Source: Sisyra terminalis (Eukaryota; Arthropoda; Insecta; Neuroptera; Sisyridae). From it: a stretch of 64,000 nucleotides of DNA. Shown piece by piece: positions 9,868 to 22,060 of this stretch. The notes under the pieces are model-generated. The model was not told where the DNA came from. It made no database searches and saw only the letters and a list, made by a program, of their open reading frames with translations. The stretch covers positions 9,176,001-9,240,000 of the forward strand of contig OY292279.1 in NCBI GenBank assembly GCA_958496175.1, read 5' to 3'. Numbering within the stretch: position 1 is the first letter of the stretch; each line of letters starts with the position of its first letter. The position numbers and the translations under genes are program-made.

Positions 9868-12800
9868 TCATAGGTTAAATAAGCTTAATTGCATGCATGA
9901 AAAACAAAAAAGCTTCCCAATTAAAATGAAAATAACTATAATTTGAGCTTCTTGACTAGAATAACCTGATAAAACTTTTCTTGAAAGATTATAATTCCAT
10001 CAATTCTTTTTAGTTGGATTAAATGGCCAATAAGGAATGTTATTTGAACGTCATTTATACAAATTTATTCGTTAGAAGATATCAAAAGTGGATAAAAAAT
10101 TCTAGTATTGAATTTTCTTCAAATTTTTGAAAAAAATTGACCCAATTTTCTTCGTGTAACTTCTCAATAATCAATAAACAAATCATGTTTGCCACGTGAA
10201 AATTGGCTTTAGCCAATTATATTACAAGGAGATTATTGTTAAAAGGGATGAAATTTATTTGGCTTGGTGAAATTTTAAAAGCCTTTTTAGGGGTAAAACA
10301 TCAAAAGATATTTTTTCAAGCTTTTTTTTTCTTCATGAATAAAAATAGTATTACTCTTATATAATTATATCATTAATTTACATGCCTTCATTACCATATT
10401 TTGATCCACTCCGATTTGGGTTCCAGATAATTTGTATCAAATTGTAAGACATATCATTTGAATAAAAATAATTATCATAAAACGACAGACGGTCGGTCTC
10501 CAAAGGAAATGTCTTGTATAATCCACCACACACAAAAGTCTTTTATTCGAATCCAGGAAACAGTTAGACGCCCATACATCTTTCAAGTCCTAAACGAGAA
10601 TGATAGAGGTTTCTGGGGTAACATTTGCGTTTTGTGCCTAAGTGTTCGAAAATTTAATTAAAAGGAAAACCTTTATCTTATTGTAAATGTCAAATAAATG
10701 AACTTATGACCCTTATCTCACACCAGCCACTTCAATTTCGGGGAATTATTTAAATAAATGTGAGCCGAAATGTGTGAGACGATGGAAATAAATTACATTC
10801 AACTTCAATTTCTAGTTATTACCCTTTTCATTTGGAAGATTTCACCTTTAGAGCTTCGAATGGCGAGCATATATATACCGAAAGCTCCCATCCGAAATTT
10901 GTTTTAATGTATTTGCGAATATTTGTGTCTGTTTTAAATGTAAACGAAACAAAATGATTTTCACCGGTTCGTATCTCCTCCACTCTTAACGGGATTAATT
11001 AAAATCTTGGTATTTGTTCTGGGTCGAGATTGGGAGTAAATAAATTATGTACACGAGGCGGTACATTTGGAACGCACCCGAACGGAGTGGGTTAGGGATT
11101 TTTCGGGAAAATGGAACAACAGAATTTAACTCGACGGGATTATTGTTATTATTATGACCTACCTACAGTTTACGAGAGAAACTCGATATGCCGTACCGGC
11201 TTTGCGACAAAGTGAGAAGCATTCTCTTGATTTAATTGTGATTTTAATCAACCCCTGGGTGCACATATTCAAACAATGCTTTATCAAAGGTTAAATATTT
11301 CACAATGCATGGAATTAAATTTAAATCAATGTTTTCCAATTAATTCCTTGCGTATTTGTCGGCAAAAAATGCAACAGTACTATAGAGGGAATATTGTTTT
11401 ATTGGTTCATTGTTGTAAACTTTCCATTTAATATTTTTCTAATAAAATATTACAAATGCAAAGGTGGAATAAATTTAATTTCATACATGAAAAAACGAAT
11501 AGCTTTTTAATTAAAATGAGTGTTCAAGTAAACTTAATACAAAGGGGACATATATTTGCAAGAAAAATTCATAATCAAATTAACATTTTATACCTCCATT
11601 TCTGGAAAATATATATATAAACTATTTTATTAATTAATATTACATTCTTTTATCTAGAGTCGTCTATTCCTGGCGAGATTATTTAAACTACGATAGTTCA
11701 TTCCCCTTTTTACAAAAATCCAGAATTTCAATTAATATTCTTTCTTTTTTCTTGGGTCCTTACAGTTTCCCTTTTACAACAATAAATATAAATTATAGAA
11801 GATTTTTTTCTTCAATTCGATCCATATTTTCTCGATTGTAACTCGATTTTTAAAAAAAGCTCTCCAGATACTTCCGTTTTACTTCTCTTAAAGAACTATA
11901 TTTTATCACTGATAAGTGATTAACCATTGATCGATTACCCCCCTGGTTTGTTTAAAGAGCTTTAAAAATAGCAAAATCGATATATAGTCTAGAAACCAGA
12001 ATGTGCTAAAAGCGTTGATAAAGCCAAAGGTTAACTTCAAATTTTGGTCAGATTTGGTCTCCCAAAATAAATTAGCATTGGATTAGATATCGACTCAATA
12101 GAGTATCCTGGGGAAAAATAGGCAAATCTTTTTACCCGTGGAGAGGCGGCGTACCATTTGTTGGTTCCAGGGGTCACAAAATTGGTGGTCATAAAACCAC
12201 TATTAGTTTAAAGCAGAATATGAGAAGTAATTTCATCATCTGTCTAAAATTTGCATATCGGAGGATTCTACAGTTTCTTCATTGTATTACAAAGCTTTTT
12301 CAGGCGACAGTGATCAGTGATGAGACCTGTCACCAATCTGGCTTAAGATCTACAAAAATTTAGCATTTCAGCAATAAGATTTTGCATCATTCTTTTGCTG
12401 TGCTTTTGATCCTTAACATGACTCTTTAACAAGGAACCACCATTAGTTTAAAGTCACTTATGGTTCCTTGTGGTATAATCCTTGTTTCTTAGGAACCAAC
12501 ACCAAGACGCAAAAGCATATCAAAGGAATAATGAGAAATCCTAGTCGAAATATAACTGCTAAATTATAACATTTAAGTAGATCTCTTATTAAGAGAGAAC
12601 CATTTTCAGTGGTTAAGCTTCCCATAGTATTACCTATAGTGTACATTGCTTTCTAAGGGTTAATCTTTGGTTCAAATTTACATTGTCAATTTAAAAACTG
12701 CATAGTTGGGAAATTTTTCTCATCTTGGAACCTCAAATCTAATTAAATGTTCATTTTTAGCTAAAAGAAGCAACTCCTTGGCTCATTCTATGAATGATTG

Positions 12801-13026
12801 TTTACAATCATTCACTGCCCTAAGTATTTATTGTAAACAATGAGTAAAGCTTTAACTTATCAAATTTTCAAATAGCTGTTCTAAAAGTTAAGATATATAA
12901 ACTGATTTGTATTAGTATTGAAGCATTATTGCTGATTAGTATTTGTTGATATTAGTCTCATTTTATATTATATTTTTTTCTTTTTCTTATGGTTTAAAAG
13001 GAAGAGGATTGGAAAGCTTTAAAATT
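9868..13026. other. Long unique stretch, possible conserved non-coding DNA
   Basis: No coding exon found. The portion at about 10700-11260 has a noticeably more balanced composition and many CpG-containing words (for example GGTACATTTGGAACGCACCC) without an open frame, which suggests conserved intronic or regulatory sequence. A small hairpin (ATGATTGTTTACAATCAT) is at about 12793-12810. Around 12605-12640 a fragment resembles part of the satellite that starts at 13027. Confidence 0.35.
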
Positions 13027-14613
13027 GAAGCTTTAGGCTTATTCCCCGGGTTCCTATTCCATCTATTATAAGCCAAGAAGCTAAAAATATATAAGTACCC
13101 GTAAAACAAGATTCCTAAGAATTGTGTTACTAATATCCATAAGATTGACATTCAAAAAAACTTAAAATTCTCTTTCCTTTACTGAAAGTTATTTTAGATC
13201 CAATTTTTATTTCATATTATTCAAAAATAACAACCTTGTCTGTGATATGGTTAATATAGATTACAGTAAATGATCACTTGGACCCTATGCTCATGAAAAA
13301 CGATTGGAGAACTATTTTAAACGATTAAGCTCTCCGTAGTATTACCTATAGTAACCCAAGAAATTAAAAATATTTTAGTATCCCGAAAATAATATTCCTA
13401 AGAATTGCCCTACCAATATCCATAAGATTGGTTCTCAAAGAAAAAACTTAAAATTTTCATTCCTTTACTGAAAGCTTTAGGCTTATTCCCCGAGTTCCTA
13501 TGCCATCTACTATAAGCCAAGAAACTAAAAATATATAAGTACCCGGAAAACAAGATTTCTAAGAATTGCACTACTAATATCCATAAGATTGGCATTCAAA
13601 AAAAAACTTAAAAACTTCTTCCCTTTACTGAAAATAATTTTAGATCCAATTTTTATTCCATATTATTCAAAAATAACAACCTTGTCTGTAATATGGTCAA
13701 TATAGATCATTGTAAATTATCACTTGGACCCTACGCTCATGGAAAATGATTGGAGACCTATTTTAAACGACTAAGCTCACCGTAGTATTACCTGTAGTAA
13801 GCCAAGAAGCTAAAAATATTTTAGTATCCCAAAAATAATATTCCTAAGAATTGCCCTACCAATATCCATAAGATTGGTTTTCAAAAAAAAACTTAAAATT
13901 TTCTTTCCTTTACTGAAAGCTTTAGGCTTATTCCCCGGGTTCCTATGCCATCTACTATAAGCCAAGAAACTAAAAATATATAAGTACCCAGAAAACAAGA
14001 TTCCTAAAAATTGCACTACTAATATCCATAAGATTGGCATTCAAAAAAAAACTTAAAAACTTCTTCCCTTTACTGAAAATAATTTTAGATCCAATTTTTA
14101 TTCCATATTATTCAAAAATAACAACTTTGTCTGTAATATGGTTAATATAGATCATTGTAAACTATCACTTGGACCCTACGCTCATGGAAAACGATTGGAG
14201 ACCTATTTTAAACGACTAAGCTCCCCGTAGTATTACCTATAGTAAGCCAAAAAGCTAAAAATATTTTAGTATCCCGAAAATAATATTCCTAAGAATTGCC
14301 TTACCAATATCCATAAGATTGGTTCTCAAAGAAAAAACATAAAATTTTCTGTCCCTTACTGAAAGCTTTAGGCTTATTCCCCGGGTTCCTATTCCATCTA
14401 TCATAAGCTAAGAAGCTTAAAATATATAAGTACCCGGAAAACAAGATTCCTAAGAATTGCACTACTAATATCCATAAGATTGACATTCAAAGAAAACTTA
14501 AATTTTTATTTCCTTTACTGAAAGTTATTTCAGATCCAATTTTTATTTCATATAATTCAAAAATAGCAACCTTGTCGGTAATATGGTTAATGTAGATCAT
14601 TGTAAATTATTCT
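13027..14613. repeat. 445-bp satellite array with internal ~130-bp duplication
   Basis: The marker GCTTTAGGCTTATTCCCC recurs at 13030, 13474, 13919 and 14364, giving periods of 444, 445 and 445 bp. That is three full units and a fourth truncated at about 14613. Inside each unit two diverged ~130-bp blocks (both containing CTAAGAATTGC...CCATAAGATTGG...CTTTACTGAAA) alternate, so the unit itself arose by an older duplication. Minus-strand frames of 61-76 codons repeat with the array and encode hydrophobic peptides. They are not supported as genes. Confidence 0.9.
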
Positions 14614-16383
14614 TTCATTTTTTTTTTCAGACCATAAATCAAACGGAAAGAGATATTCAAATAAACCGTAACCCATCCACTTTCGATGTGAAAAACGAAC
14701 ATATAATTAGCAATAAAATATTTATCGGATGAGCAATTTCCAACACTAATTATACTCATGAAGCTAATTCGTATATCGAATATTTTTTTTCCCTTCTGCA
14801 CTCCATTTCAACCGACTTTTTCGTCACTCATACATTTGGATATACATGTAGTATATACGAGAGAGCCAATGTGGCACTTAGCCATTTGCATATTTAATTA
14901 AATGCACACGACAGGTGTTTTATGGTTTAACATCATTAAACAAACATTCGTTGTTTTAACATTTCTTTTTTCACCATCTTTTAAACACAAACTTAATTTT
15001 TTTCCTCTTTCAAAACAAAAGCTGCAACGAACAAAAGCTGTTTCATTTTTAGCACCATCCATTAACTCTTTTCCCTATAATTTTCAGAACGACAAAAAAA
15101 AGATGTTAAATTTTAAGTGCTTCACGACGAAGAAAAAAATTAAAAAAAAAAAAATTATCATGACACGTTAATTCCAAATTAGCAGAAACACGTGTGGCGT
15201 TTCATCCCGGCTTAATTCTATTAATTTTCTAAGATGAAATTCCATTGTATGCAATTAAAGTTTATAATTGTCTTAAATGGGATTTATAGAGAATCTCTTG
15301 AACATTACACCTCATTAGAACTTCTCGTGCACATCTTACGAATATAGCCTGTAGTGTACTATAGGCTTTAACGCCCTTTTATCTTCCGTCGTTCTACAGT
15401 TGGCCTCAAAGTGTACAGTGTTTTCGACGACATGTCTCATCCTGTATTCAAGGGATAATTAAGGGATATGATATTAACTAGTCATACACCTGTTGCCGAG
15501 ACTATTTGAGATAAATGCACGAACACGAGACCAAGATTAAATTAAATCTTCTACATTGGATAATTATCAGTTTCAATTAATACAATAATAGCGAATTAAT
15601 TAAATTCATGGAAACCATTTAAATACCACGACTTGCTACAAAAACAATTCGATATGCAGGTTTTTAATTGTCGATGCTTTTTTTTGGCGTTCCGGTAAAT
15701 TAAATAAACCAAGCAATTTAAAGTATCAAAGTAAAAATTCATAAAATTTCCAAACTTTTATCTTAGCCCAGTGATCGACAAACAGTGGGTTACAAACTAC
15801 ATGTGGTTCTTTAAATAGACTCTGTTAAGCTCCAGGAATTCGAAGCTTTATTAAACTCTACTAACTTTTAGTAGATTGTGTATAATTCTAGTCTACTTTC
15901 AGAGACCAGTTTTTCCAAAACTGTTCGTTCCTGTAACTATTTAAAAATAGAACTTATGGTATTGGATTTTCAATTTTAATAAATGAAATATAACTTAAAA
16001 AATTCGCGATTTTAACTTTGGTGAACAACATTTAAAGAATTCTTTACAATGAAGTGGAATTTATTTAGACAGTGCACTAATTTTTAGCTTCACACTTTAG
16101 ATTATTTATACAATGAAGTCATCAGGATTTGAGATTTAATATAGGGAAATATAGATAAATAAAGTCACTACTTTATGGTCTGTGTTTTAAGCAATTGAAT
16201 CTATATAGCTTTGCCTAATTATTACATGGCTGTTTATTTTGTCACTTGTTTCTATAAGATCAGAAATAAGATCTATATCTATTAAGACCCTAAAGTTTTG
16301 AGTTTATAGTGCAATTTTTTGTTAGAACTACAAAAAAAAAAGATTCTTCTAAATGTTCTTTCATTAAAATTAAAGTAGAAAAC
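14614..16383. other. Unique AT-rich stretch, no gene seen
   Basis: Contains pyrimidine- and A-rich tracts (around 14940-15140) and unique sequence near 15180-15660 with TTAATTAA-type sites. No exon, RNA gene or transposon ends recognised. Confidence 0.35.
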
Positions 16384-16535
16384 TCAGGTTATTTAAAATC
16401 CTGTTTTATTATTAGATTTTTTTTTTAATTTTCAAAATTGGCGACGTTTCGTTGTCTATTGCAACTTCATCAGGCGTCTAGAATCACAAAATCTATCTAA
16501 TAATAAAAACAGAACTTGAACAGCTTAAATTTTCC
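16384..16535 (-). mobile_element. Inverted-repeat element with hammerhead-like core (third sequence variant)
   Basis: Inverted ends ATCCTGTTTTATTATTAGAT and its partner about 16497-16520. The minus strand at 16441-16474 reads CCTGATGAA-GTTG-CAATAGA-CAAC-GAAACGTCGCC. The stem sequence differs from family 1 (GTTACG/CGTAAC) but pairing is kept, and CTGATGAA and GAAACG are unchanged. Confidence 0.6.
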
Positions 16536-16645
16536 TCTATAATTGAATAAAAAGTAGGATTTGAGTTAAATAATCTATTTAAGTAAAATATAAGGGTACC
16601 TCTTTGATATCATCTATATTCAACAATTTTTTCGTTTGCTTTGAA

Positions 16646-17094
16646 TGTTATCGACGAATCAAAATAAGATTTTTTCACTGACTTTGAACAGTTATACTGT
16701 GTATACAATATAAAGAATATATTGCGGTCCAATTTAGTATAATTTAATAAAATAATAAATAAAAATCATACTGTAAACATAAATTTGAACAGAAGTTCAA
16801 ACAAAAATATTCGTGACGTATTGCCCAGATACGTATTTTGATTGCTAAGCAATCTTCCTCAGTGGTCATCAACTTGTTTGGATCACTCCGTAACTGCTTT
16901 GTGATGATTCACCATTTGCTTTGTGATCCAAACTACTTGATAACCACTGAGAAAGATTGCTTGGCAATCGAAATACGTATCTGGGCAATACGTCACGAAT
17001 ATTTTTGTTTGAACTTCTGTTCAAATTTTAAATTATATTACATAAAGTGGACTGCAATATATCCTATATATTGTATACACACTGTTATCGACGA
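16646..17094. mobile_element. Foldback retroelement-like dimer with 12-bp target duplication (family 2)
   Basis: Two inverted arms (16658-17082) flanked by TGTTATCGACGA at 16646-16657 and 17083-17094. The left arm starts with AAAATAAGATTTTTT; the right arm stops short at TATTGTATACAC, so it lacks the outer ~45 bp. Hammerhead-like cores are present but mutated: CTGAGGA...CAAAAT on the minus strand (16829-16862) and CTGAGAA...GAAA on the plus strand (16946-16980). A long target duplication of unusual length with one shortened arm suits target-primed retroposition better than a cut-and-paste MITE. Confidence 0.75.
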
Positions 17095-18722
17095 TTTTTC
17101 ATTGTAAATCACAAGGGATGGATCATATATTTTGAAGAAAAAGGCTAATATTTAATGTCAAAGAAGGAAAGCTGAAAAAATCTTAGAAAAAGACACCAGA
17201 AGAGAGAAAAAAAAAGAATAAGAAAAGAGCTATTATTTCTATGTTATAGAAGAAAAATTAGAAAGGTCCAGGAAAAAAGAAGTAAGAAGATTTAAGGAAG
17301 AAGATATGAAAAGGATCGACCTGAAGAACTTCGTCGGGGAATTGCTACAATGCATTGAAAAACTGAATATTAATATTAAGAAGCTTAATCTGGAACAGTG
17401 AAAGTTCCCCAACAAATATCAGTAGAAGTGTATGATCTAGAAAATTCTGACCATCTTACTTCAATAAACATTATGGTATTGAGGTCAAAGTAAGAGAAGA
17501 TGTCATCGGGATTTTAAAACAAGGAAAAAATCCCGTACTCTAGAATACGTATTTCTGTAAGATATACCTATATCTAAAAAAGTATGCTCATTTTCTGGAT
17601 AAAATCTTGTAAAAATTATATATACCCTGCTTTAATTGTCCTAGTTTCGGCCTCGAAAGATGGAGAAGCTCAGTACTTGAAGTAACTTCATTGTGGATTA
17701 ATTTTTTTGTAAAAGACCAGTCTTTCCAGATCTTAGATAAACTGCTAATTCCACCATTCCTACTCTTCTTCAGATGTCAATCTAACTTTTACCTACGTTA
17801 TGAACCCAAATACACCAAATGGTATACAATTTGGAATCTGTGAATGTCATTTTTCCTTATTGAAACCAACCTAAATCGACAACAGATACCTCATGATCAA
17901 TGATTTGTAAAATCATCCTCAATTTACGATGACTCAGAAAAATGGCAAGAATTACACATTCCAATGGTCACCTGTTTCTTGGATTCCTATAAAGCGACGA
18001 TTGCATCAACTATTAAAAGTTTCGGAAGGTTTTTTGTAAGATGGGTGCCCCAAAATACCTAATTTTCACTCATTAGAAACTTCTTTGATAACAGTAAGAA
18101 TAAAAAATTAGTACTACACTTTTTGCCATTCAAAATCTGAACAAGCATTGACTGATCCTATCTTTAGATCATTTCAATATTTTGGGAAAATATAAATGGA
18201 TCCAAAGATTTAGATATGCAAACAATAAAGGGTGATATCTCTATTAGAAGAGGAAATTAAACTAAATTAGTAACGTCAATTTGAATGAGGACTTCTACGA
18301 AAAATCACTTCCTTATATCTTTGATATCTAACAAATGATTTGATAAACAAATTGATATTCCACGCTTGTCAGATTATCCTCCCTTCCCAAAATATAAAAT
18401 AGAGCACATCTATCAAAAACATATACTTTTCGAAAACTTCCGGCAAAAACAACCCTCTCAAACCATTTCCACGACAAATCTCTCTATAAACTTTAAAATC
18501 CCTGTAAAATACATCAAAACTGCATTTGAACTGCACGACGATTACAACATTAAAAAGTCACCAACTATGACGCCTTTCAAATCCAATTTAAGTTTGTGAA
18601 AAGTCGTTTACAACTCAATTTTCCGCACGAAAATGAGAAGCCATATTACCAATTTTATCATATTTGCGTTCAGAATGAATAACTTTTCCGACAAATTTTC
18701 ATCAAATATTAAAAGCACTTAC
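17095..18722. other. Intron downstream of the MBD exon, no element recognised
   Basis: Begins just after the foldback copy. The purine-rich sequence at 17150-17320 and the rest carry no recognisable gene or transposon ends. Transcribed from the minus strand, this follows the GTAAGT donor at 18722-18717. Confidence 0.45.
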
Positions 18723-18846
18723 CTTTGGATCGAAGTTGAAGACGTTATCACATTTCAATGGACATTCCAAGCCACACTTGCATGTGCCAGGCGTTTGAAG
18801 ATATTCCTTGATTTGGTCCAACGAACTAAGCGCAGTGCTGCTCGGA
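18723..18846 (-). CDS. sba: Internal exon of an MBD5/MBD6-type methyl-CpG-binding-domain protein (six-banded-like)
   Basis: This 124-bp exon has one open frame of 41 codons plus one leading base. It starts [16 protein letters not shown] and continues with [10 protein letters not shown] and VFNFDPK. The [10 protein letters not shown] and V-F-N-F-D-P motifs are characteristic of the divergent MBD of vertebrate MBD5/MBD6 and Drosophila six-banded, which join the PR-DUB (BAP1/Calypso) histone H2A deubiquitinase complex. This MBD class is not expected to bind methylated CpG in the classical way. On the minus strand the exon is preceded by a branch-like TGCTAAT, a T15 tract and TTTTAG, and followed by GTAAGTGC, so both splice sites are strong. 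The upstream intron is phase 2 and the downstream intron phase 0. The N-terminal half of the domain must lie in an exon at higher coordinates, which I could not find. Neighbouring DNA is transposon-filled intron. Confidence 0.9.
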
Positions 18847-18880
18847 CTAAAACCAAAAAAAAAAAAAAATTAGCAATTAT
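18847..18880 (-). promoter_or_regulatory. 3' splice site and polypyrimidine tract of the MBD exon
   Basis: In minus-strand sense: TTGCTAAT, then about 15 T, then GGTTTTAG directly against the exon. It matches insect 3' splice consensus and fixes the exon start at 18846. Confidence 0.85.
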
Positions 18881-19888
18881 AGGGATGATTTAAAGTAAAA
18901 TGTCATAAGAAATAATTACGGAATATATAAATTTCCCTTGCCAGAAAACCAATAAAAATTATATCCTTGGATAATTAACCAAATCGTTAAAAGTTTTATA
19001 ACTTATTTTTCAAGTGAACGATTAAAATAACCATTCAATTAAGACGATATAATCATCTTTTATAGGACATTTTGTTTGCAAAGAAAATTTAATGTCATTT
19101 TTTTAAATAAAAGTGCAACAATAAAACTGCATCAAACGCAAATATTTACGTTCACCCTTCAATAAATGTAAATTAGTGTTGAACCTGCTGTGACGACGAA
19201 ATGACTCATAAAATATCCGACTTATGAATGAATTCGATATTCGTAAAACCAAAATTGATTTACAACTCCGTTTTTTTTTTCTTTTTACGATTGCACATAA
19301 ATGTCGGGAACACTGTGGAGTGGTTTAAAGGCAGTTTAACGATAGAGGAAAAAAATCGCCACTATATATTCTTGGGTTAAAAAAAAATAGAGTCGGATAA
19401 AAAAGGTTTTCATCGGGCCGATTAAATATTATACGCAAACAACGGGAAGTGGAAATATGGCCTGGGTTTTGGGGATAGGAAAATGGGACAGGATAGCGGA
19501 GTGGATGATTCTCTGTTATTGTTTTAGAGCTAATGAGTTCTCTCAACAGATTAGTACAAGCCGACTAAATTAATCTTCCAGTGAGCAGCTTTGGCGACAG
19601 CCCAGTTAATTGAATATGCATTCATTTTAATTAGAAAATAATCCAATGCTTTTCCATCGACAATGCGTCACAATTTTAAGCTTTCGACATTTTTTTTAAT
19701 ACAATTTAAATTAACCCCCTCCCTTAATATATTACATAAGATTTAAATATATGTATCTTTATTATGGGTGTGAGAAGTTATACTTCTTTGTTATAGTTAA
19801 AAAAATGTTTTCAATCCACTGTCGTAGCCTCTTCCGGTAGTGCCGAAAATGGCATATCAGTTATCTTATACCAGTTTTTCTCATACCA
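18847..19888. other. Intron upstream of the MBD exon (minus-strand sense)
   Basis: The first bases, read on the minus strand, form the polypyrimidine tract and branch-like TGCTAAT of the MBD exon. The stretch at 19300-19620 is less AT-rich and unique, possibly conserved non-coding. No second exon recognised. Confidence 0.45.
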
Positions 19889-20026
19889 GTTTTCTTATTA
19901 TGTATTTTGATGTTCAAAAAAATTTGTGTTTAAAATTGTATCATAGTTTAGGATTTGTTATTACTAAAATATGATACAATTTTAAACACAAATGACTTTT
20001 AACATCAAAATACATAATAAGAAAAC
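19889..20026. repeat. 138-bp hairpin element
   Basis: Arms of about 60 bp, TTTTCTTATTATGTATTTTG... and its reverse complement ending at 20026, around a short AT-rich spacer. The arms are nearly identical apart from a few bases, so the transcript or single strand would fold into a long hairpin. No target duplication was found. Confidence 0.7.
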
Positions 20027-20443
20027 GTATGGTTGCAGCAAAGACAAGGACAAATAATATAGTTTTGAATACATTCATGTAAGTGGAATACAAATATAAA
20101 AATTACTGTCTCAAATTTGAACTATCATGTCATAGGTTTCAACTGTCATTTAAATTTGATTCAATTGCTAATTTAAGCCATTTGCAAGTTGTGTCAGTAT
20201 TGGGCTGTGAATATTTCACGGAAAGTTACTAGTTTTCAAATAAAAATTGGCTATTTACATATAGATACTGTATGTATACACATTTGGCTACTTATGCAAA
20301 ATGTATATTACATATTATTTGAATTAATCGTTTAATACAGCATGGATCACATGTTCGAAAAATACTTCGAAAACATTGAAAACATTTACCATATAGAAGA
20401 AGATTGTTGCCACAAAATATTATGTATAGATATGCACAAAAAA
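20027..20443. other. AT-rich stretch, nothing recognised
   Basis: Unique AT-rich DNA. A plus-strand open frame of 88 codons (20342-20608) overlaps the repeat that follows and is not a credible gene. Confidence 0.35.
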
Positions 20444-20667
20444 TCCATTTCAAGGATGGTCTATATGGTGATTCTTCTTCTTGTAACTGGAAAAAAGTAC
20501 GTCAATTATTTAACTGCTAAGTTTTTAGAAATTACTGACATCATTTTAGTTGTTTACAAAAACGCCAATTATTCCCTCCTCCTTAGTATCTTATGTTCCT
20601 ATGGTTAAAAATGATAACACTATAGGGATTGTTCTTGAAATGGACTTAACTCACTTTCAAAATAAAC
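20444..20667. mobile_element. Left-truncated MITE, paralogous to 33800-34046
   Basis: Shares most of its length with the copy at 33800-34046, including CGCCAATTATTCCCTCCTCC and CTTAGTATCTTATGTTCC. The right end CACTTTCAAAATAAAC is kept; the left end begins inside the inverted repeat (TCCATTTCAAGGATGGTC). Confidence 0.65.
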
Positions 20668-21263
20668 GGCGCATTATATATTAACCCATTTATATCTTTG
20701 TATTGAAACTGATTTTCAATTCAAATATAGAAAAATGTAATGTAATATAATGTATCAATTCCTTACATTATTTTAAATATTGTTATGAATAATAACGAAA
20801 AAAATATCTTTCTTTTAAATGTATTATAATTCTCATAATAATAGTAGGTAATCGTAAGTAATATGTATGCACATATATTGGCAAAGATAGAGAAAAACAT
20901 TGCAAATACATATGTGTGAGTGAAATACAATAATTGTCATAAATTTCAAATGAATAATCGATGTTATGGTTTCAGCAGGCATTTTGATTTCATTCAATCA
21001 ATTGCCAATTTTTACCATTTGTTAGTTGGGTCAATATTGCGGGGAGGTGAATATTTCACGGGAAGTTACCAGTTGTGGTAATATGGATTAATTATCATTT
21101 TGAATCTCGTCCATGATTTAACAATAAATAAGTTTTTTATCTTAATAAATAAATCCGAAGATAAAAAAACTTATTAATATAGATTAATATGGTATTGGAA
21201 GATTTATCAAATTTTACACTTAAAAAATCCCTATGGATCCTATTTTTTCTTAAAAAAACAATC
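20668..21263. other. AT-rich stretch with an 18-bp-arm hairpin
   Basis: At about 21129-21172, AATAAGTTTTTTATCTT is inverted as AAGATAAAAAAACTTATT around a 12-14 base loop. The rest shows nothing. TATTTCACGG(A/G)AAGTTAC occurs both here (about 21052) and at 20213, so the interval also contains a diverged direct repeat. Confidence 0.4.
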
Positions 21264-21448
21264 ATTTAGACCATTGTTTCCTAACCTATGGTCCGCGGAC
21301 CCAGGGGTCCGCGGTCCCATTTGAAAAAGTTTGTTTTTTGTTTTTTAATTTAATGAAGGAATACTAAAATATAATACTGCCCGAAAATTGCACCTTTTTT
21401 CATTCAGGGGTTCGCAGCTGAAAAAGGTTAAGAACCGCTGATTTAGAC
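21264..21448. mobile_element. 169-bp hAT MITE with exact 8-bp target duplication
   Basis: Element 21272-21440 between two copies of ATTTAGAC (21264-21271, 21441-21448). Ends: CATTGTTTCCTAACC on the left and, inverted, CAGCGGTTCTTAACC on the right. The GGTCCGCGGACCC palindromic motif follows the left end. It belongs to the same family as 24090-24334 and 43515-43695. Confidence 0.9.
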
Positions 21449-22010
21449 CAAATCTCATGCAAATTTTTAATCAATTTGCATATATTTGCAAAGCTCTGAT
21501 CAACAAAATTGATATTTACAAAATGTCACCTTTAAATCTTGACATATTTACCAATAATTTATTCTTTTCTTCAATGCAATTGAAAAAAAAACCGGAGTAC
21601 TTCAATGACCCCAAACTTTTCGATTCATACATTGACCCAAATTCATTTGAACTCTATGGTCCATTATTCGTTCCTATACGATTGACTCAATTCATCCAAT
21701 CCGGATATCCAATTCAAACATTGTAATTGAACTGTTTTTCATGTCGACCAAAAAAAAATAAATAAATAATTTCGTTAGATAACCAGGTGAAGCGCGACGT
21801 TTAAGAAATAATTATAAGGCAATCCTTGAAAAGGTTCTTGGCTTTCATAAATTAAAATATTCCGTCACTGAAAGGGTCAAGGTAGCGTAAACGAGTGAAC
21901 CATTCCGAGTGAAACTCACCATAAAGCCTATAAAGACCAGCAAGAGGTTAAAAATTAGATAGATATTTACTTCCCGCATTCGGTTCGGCAGCGTTCACAA
22001 TTAACCTTGG

Positions 22011-22060
<50 letters not shown>

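Noticed and set aside
13410..14486. Repeated hydrophobic minus-strand frames that look like a membrane protein family
   Set aside because: They recur only because the 445-bp satellite repeats; no splice sites, start context or known family.
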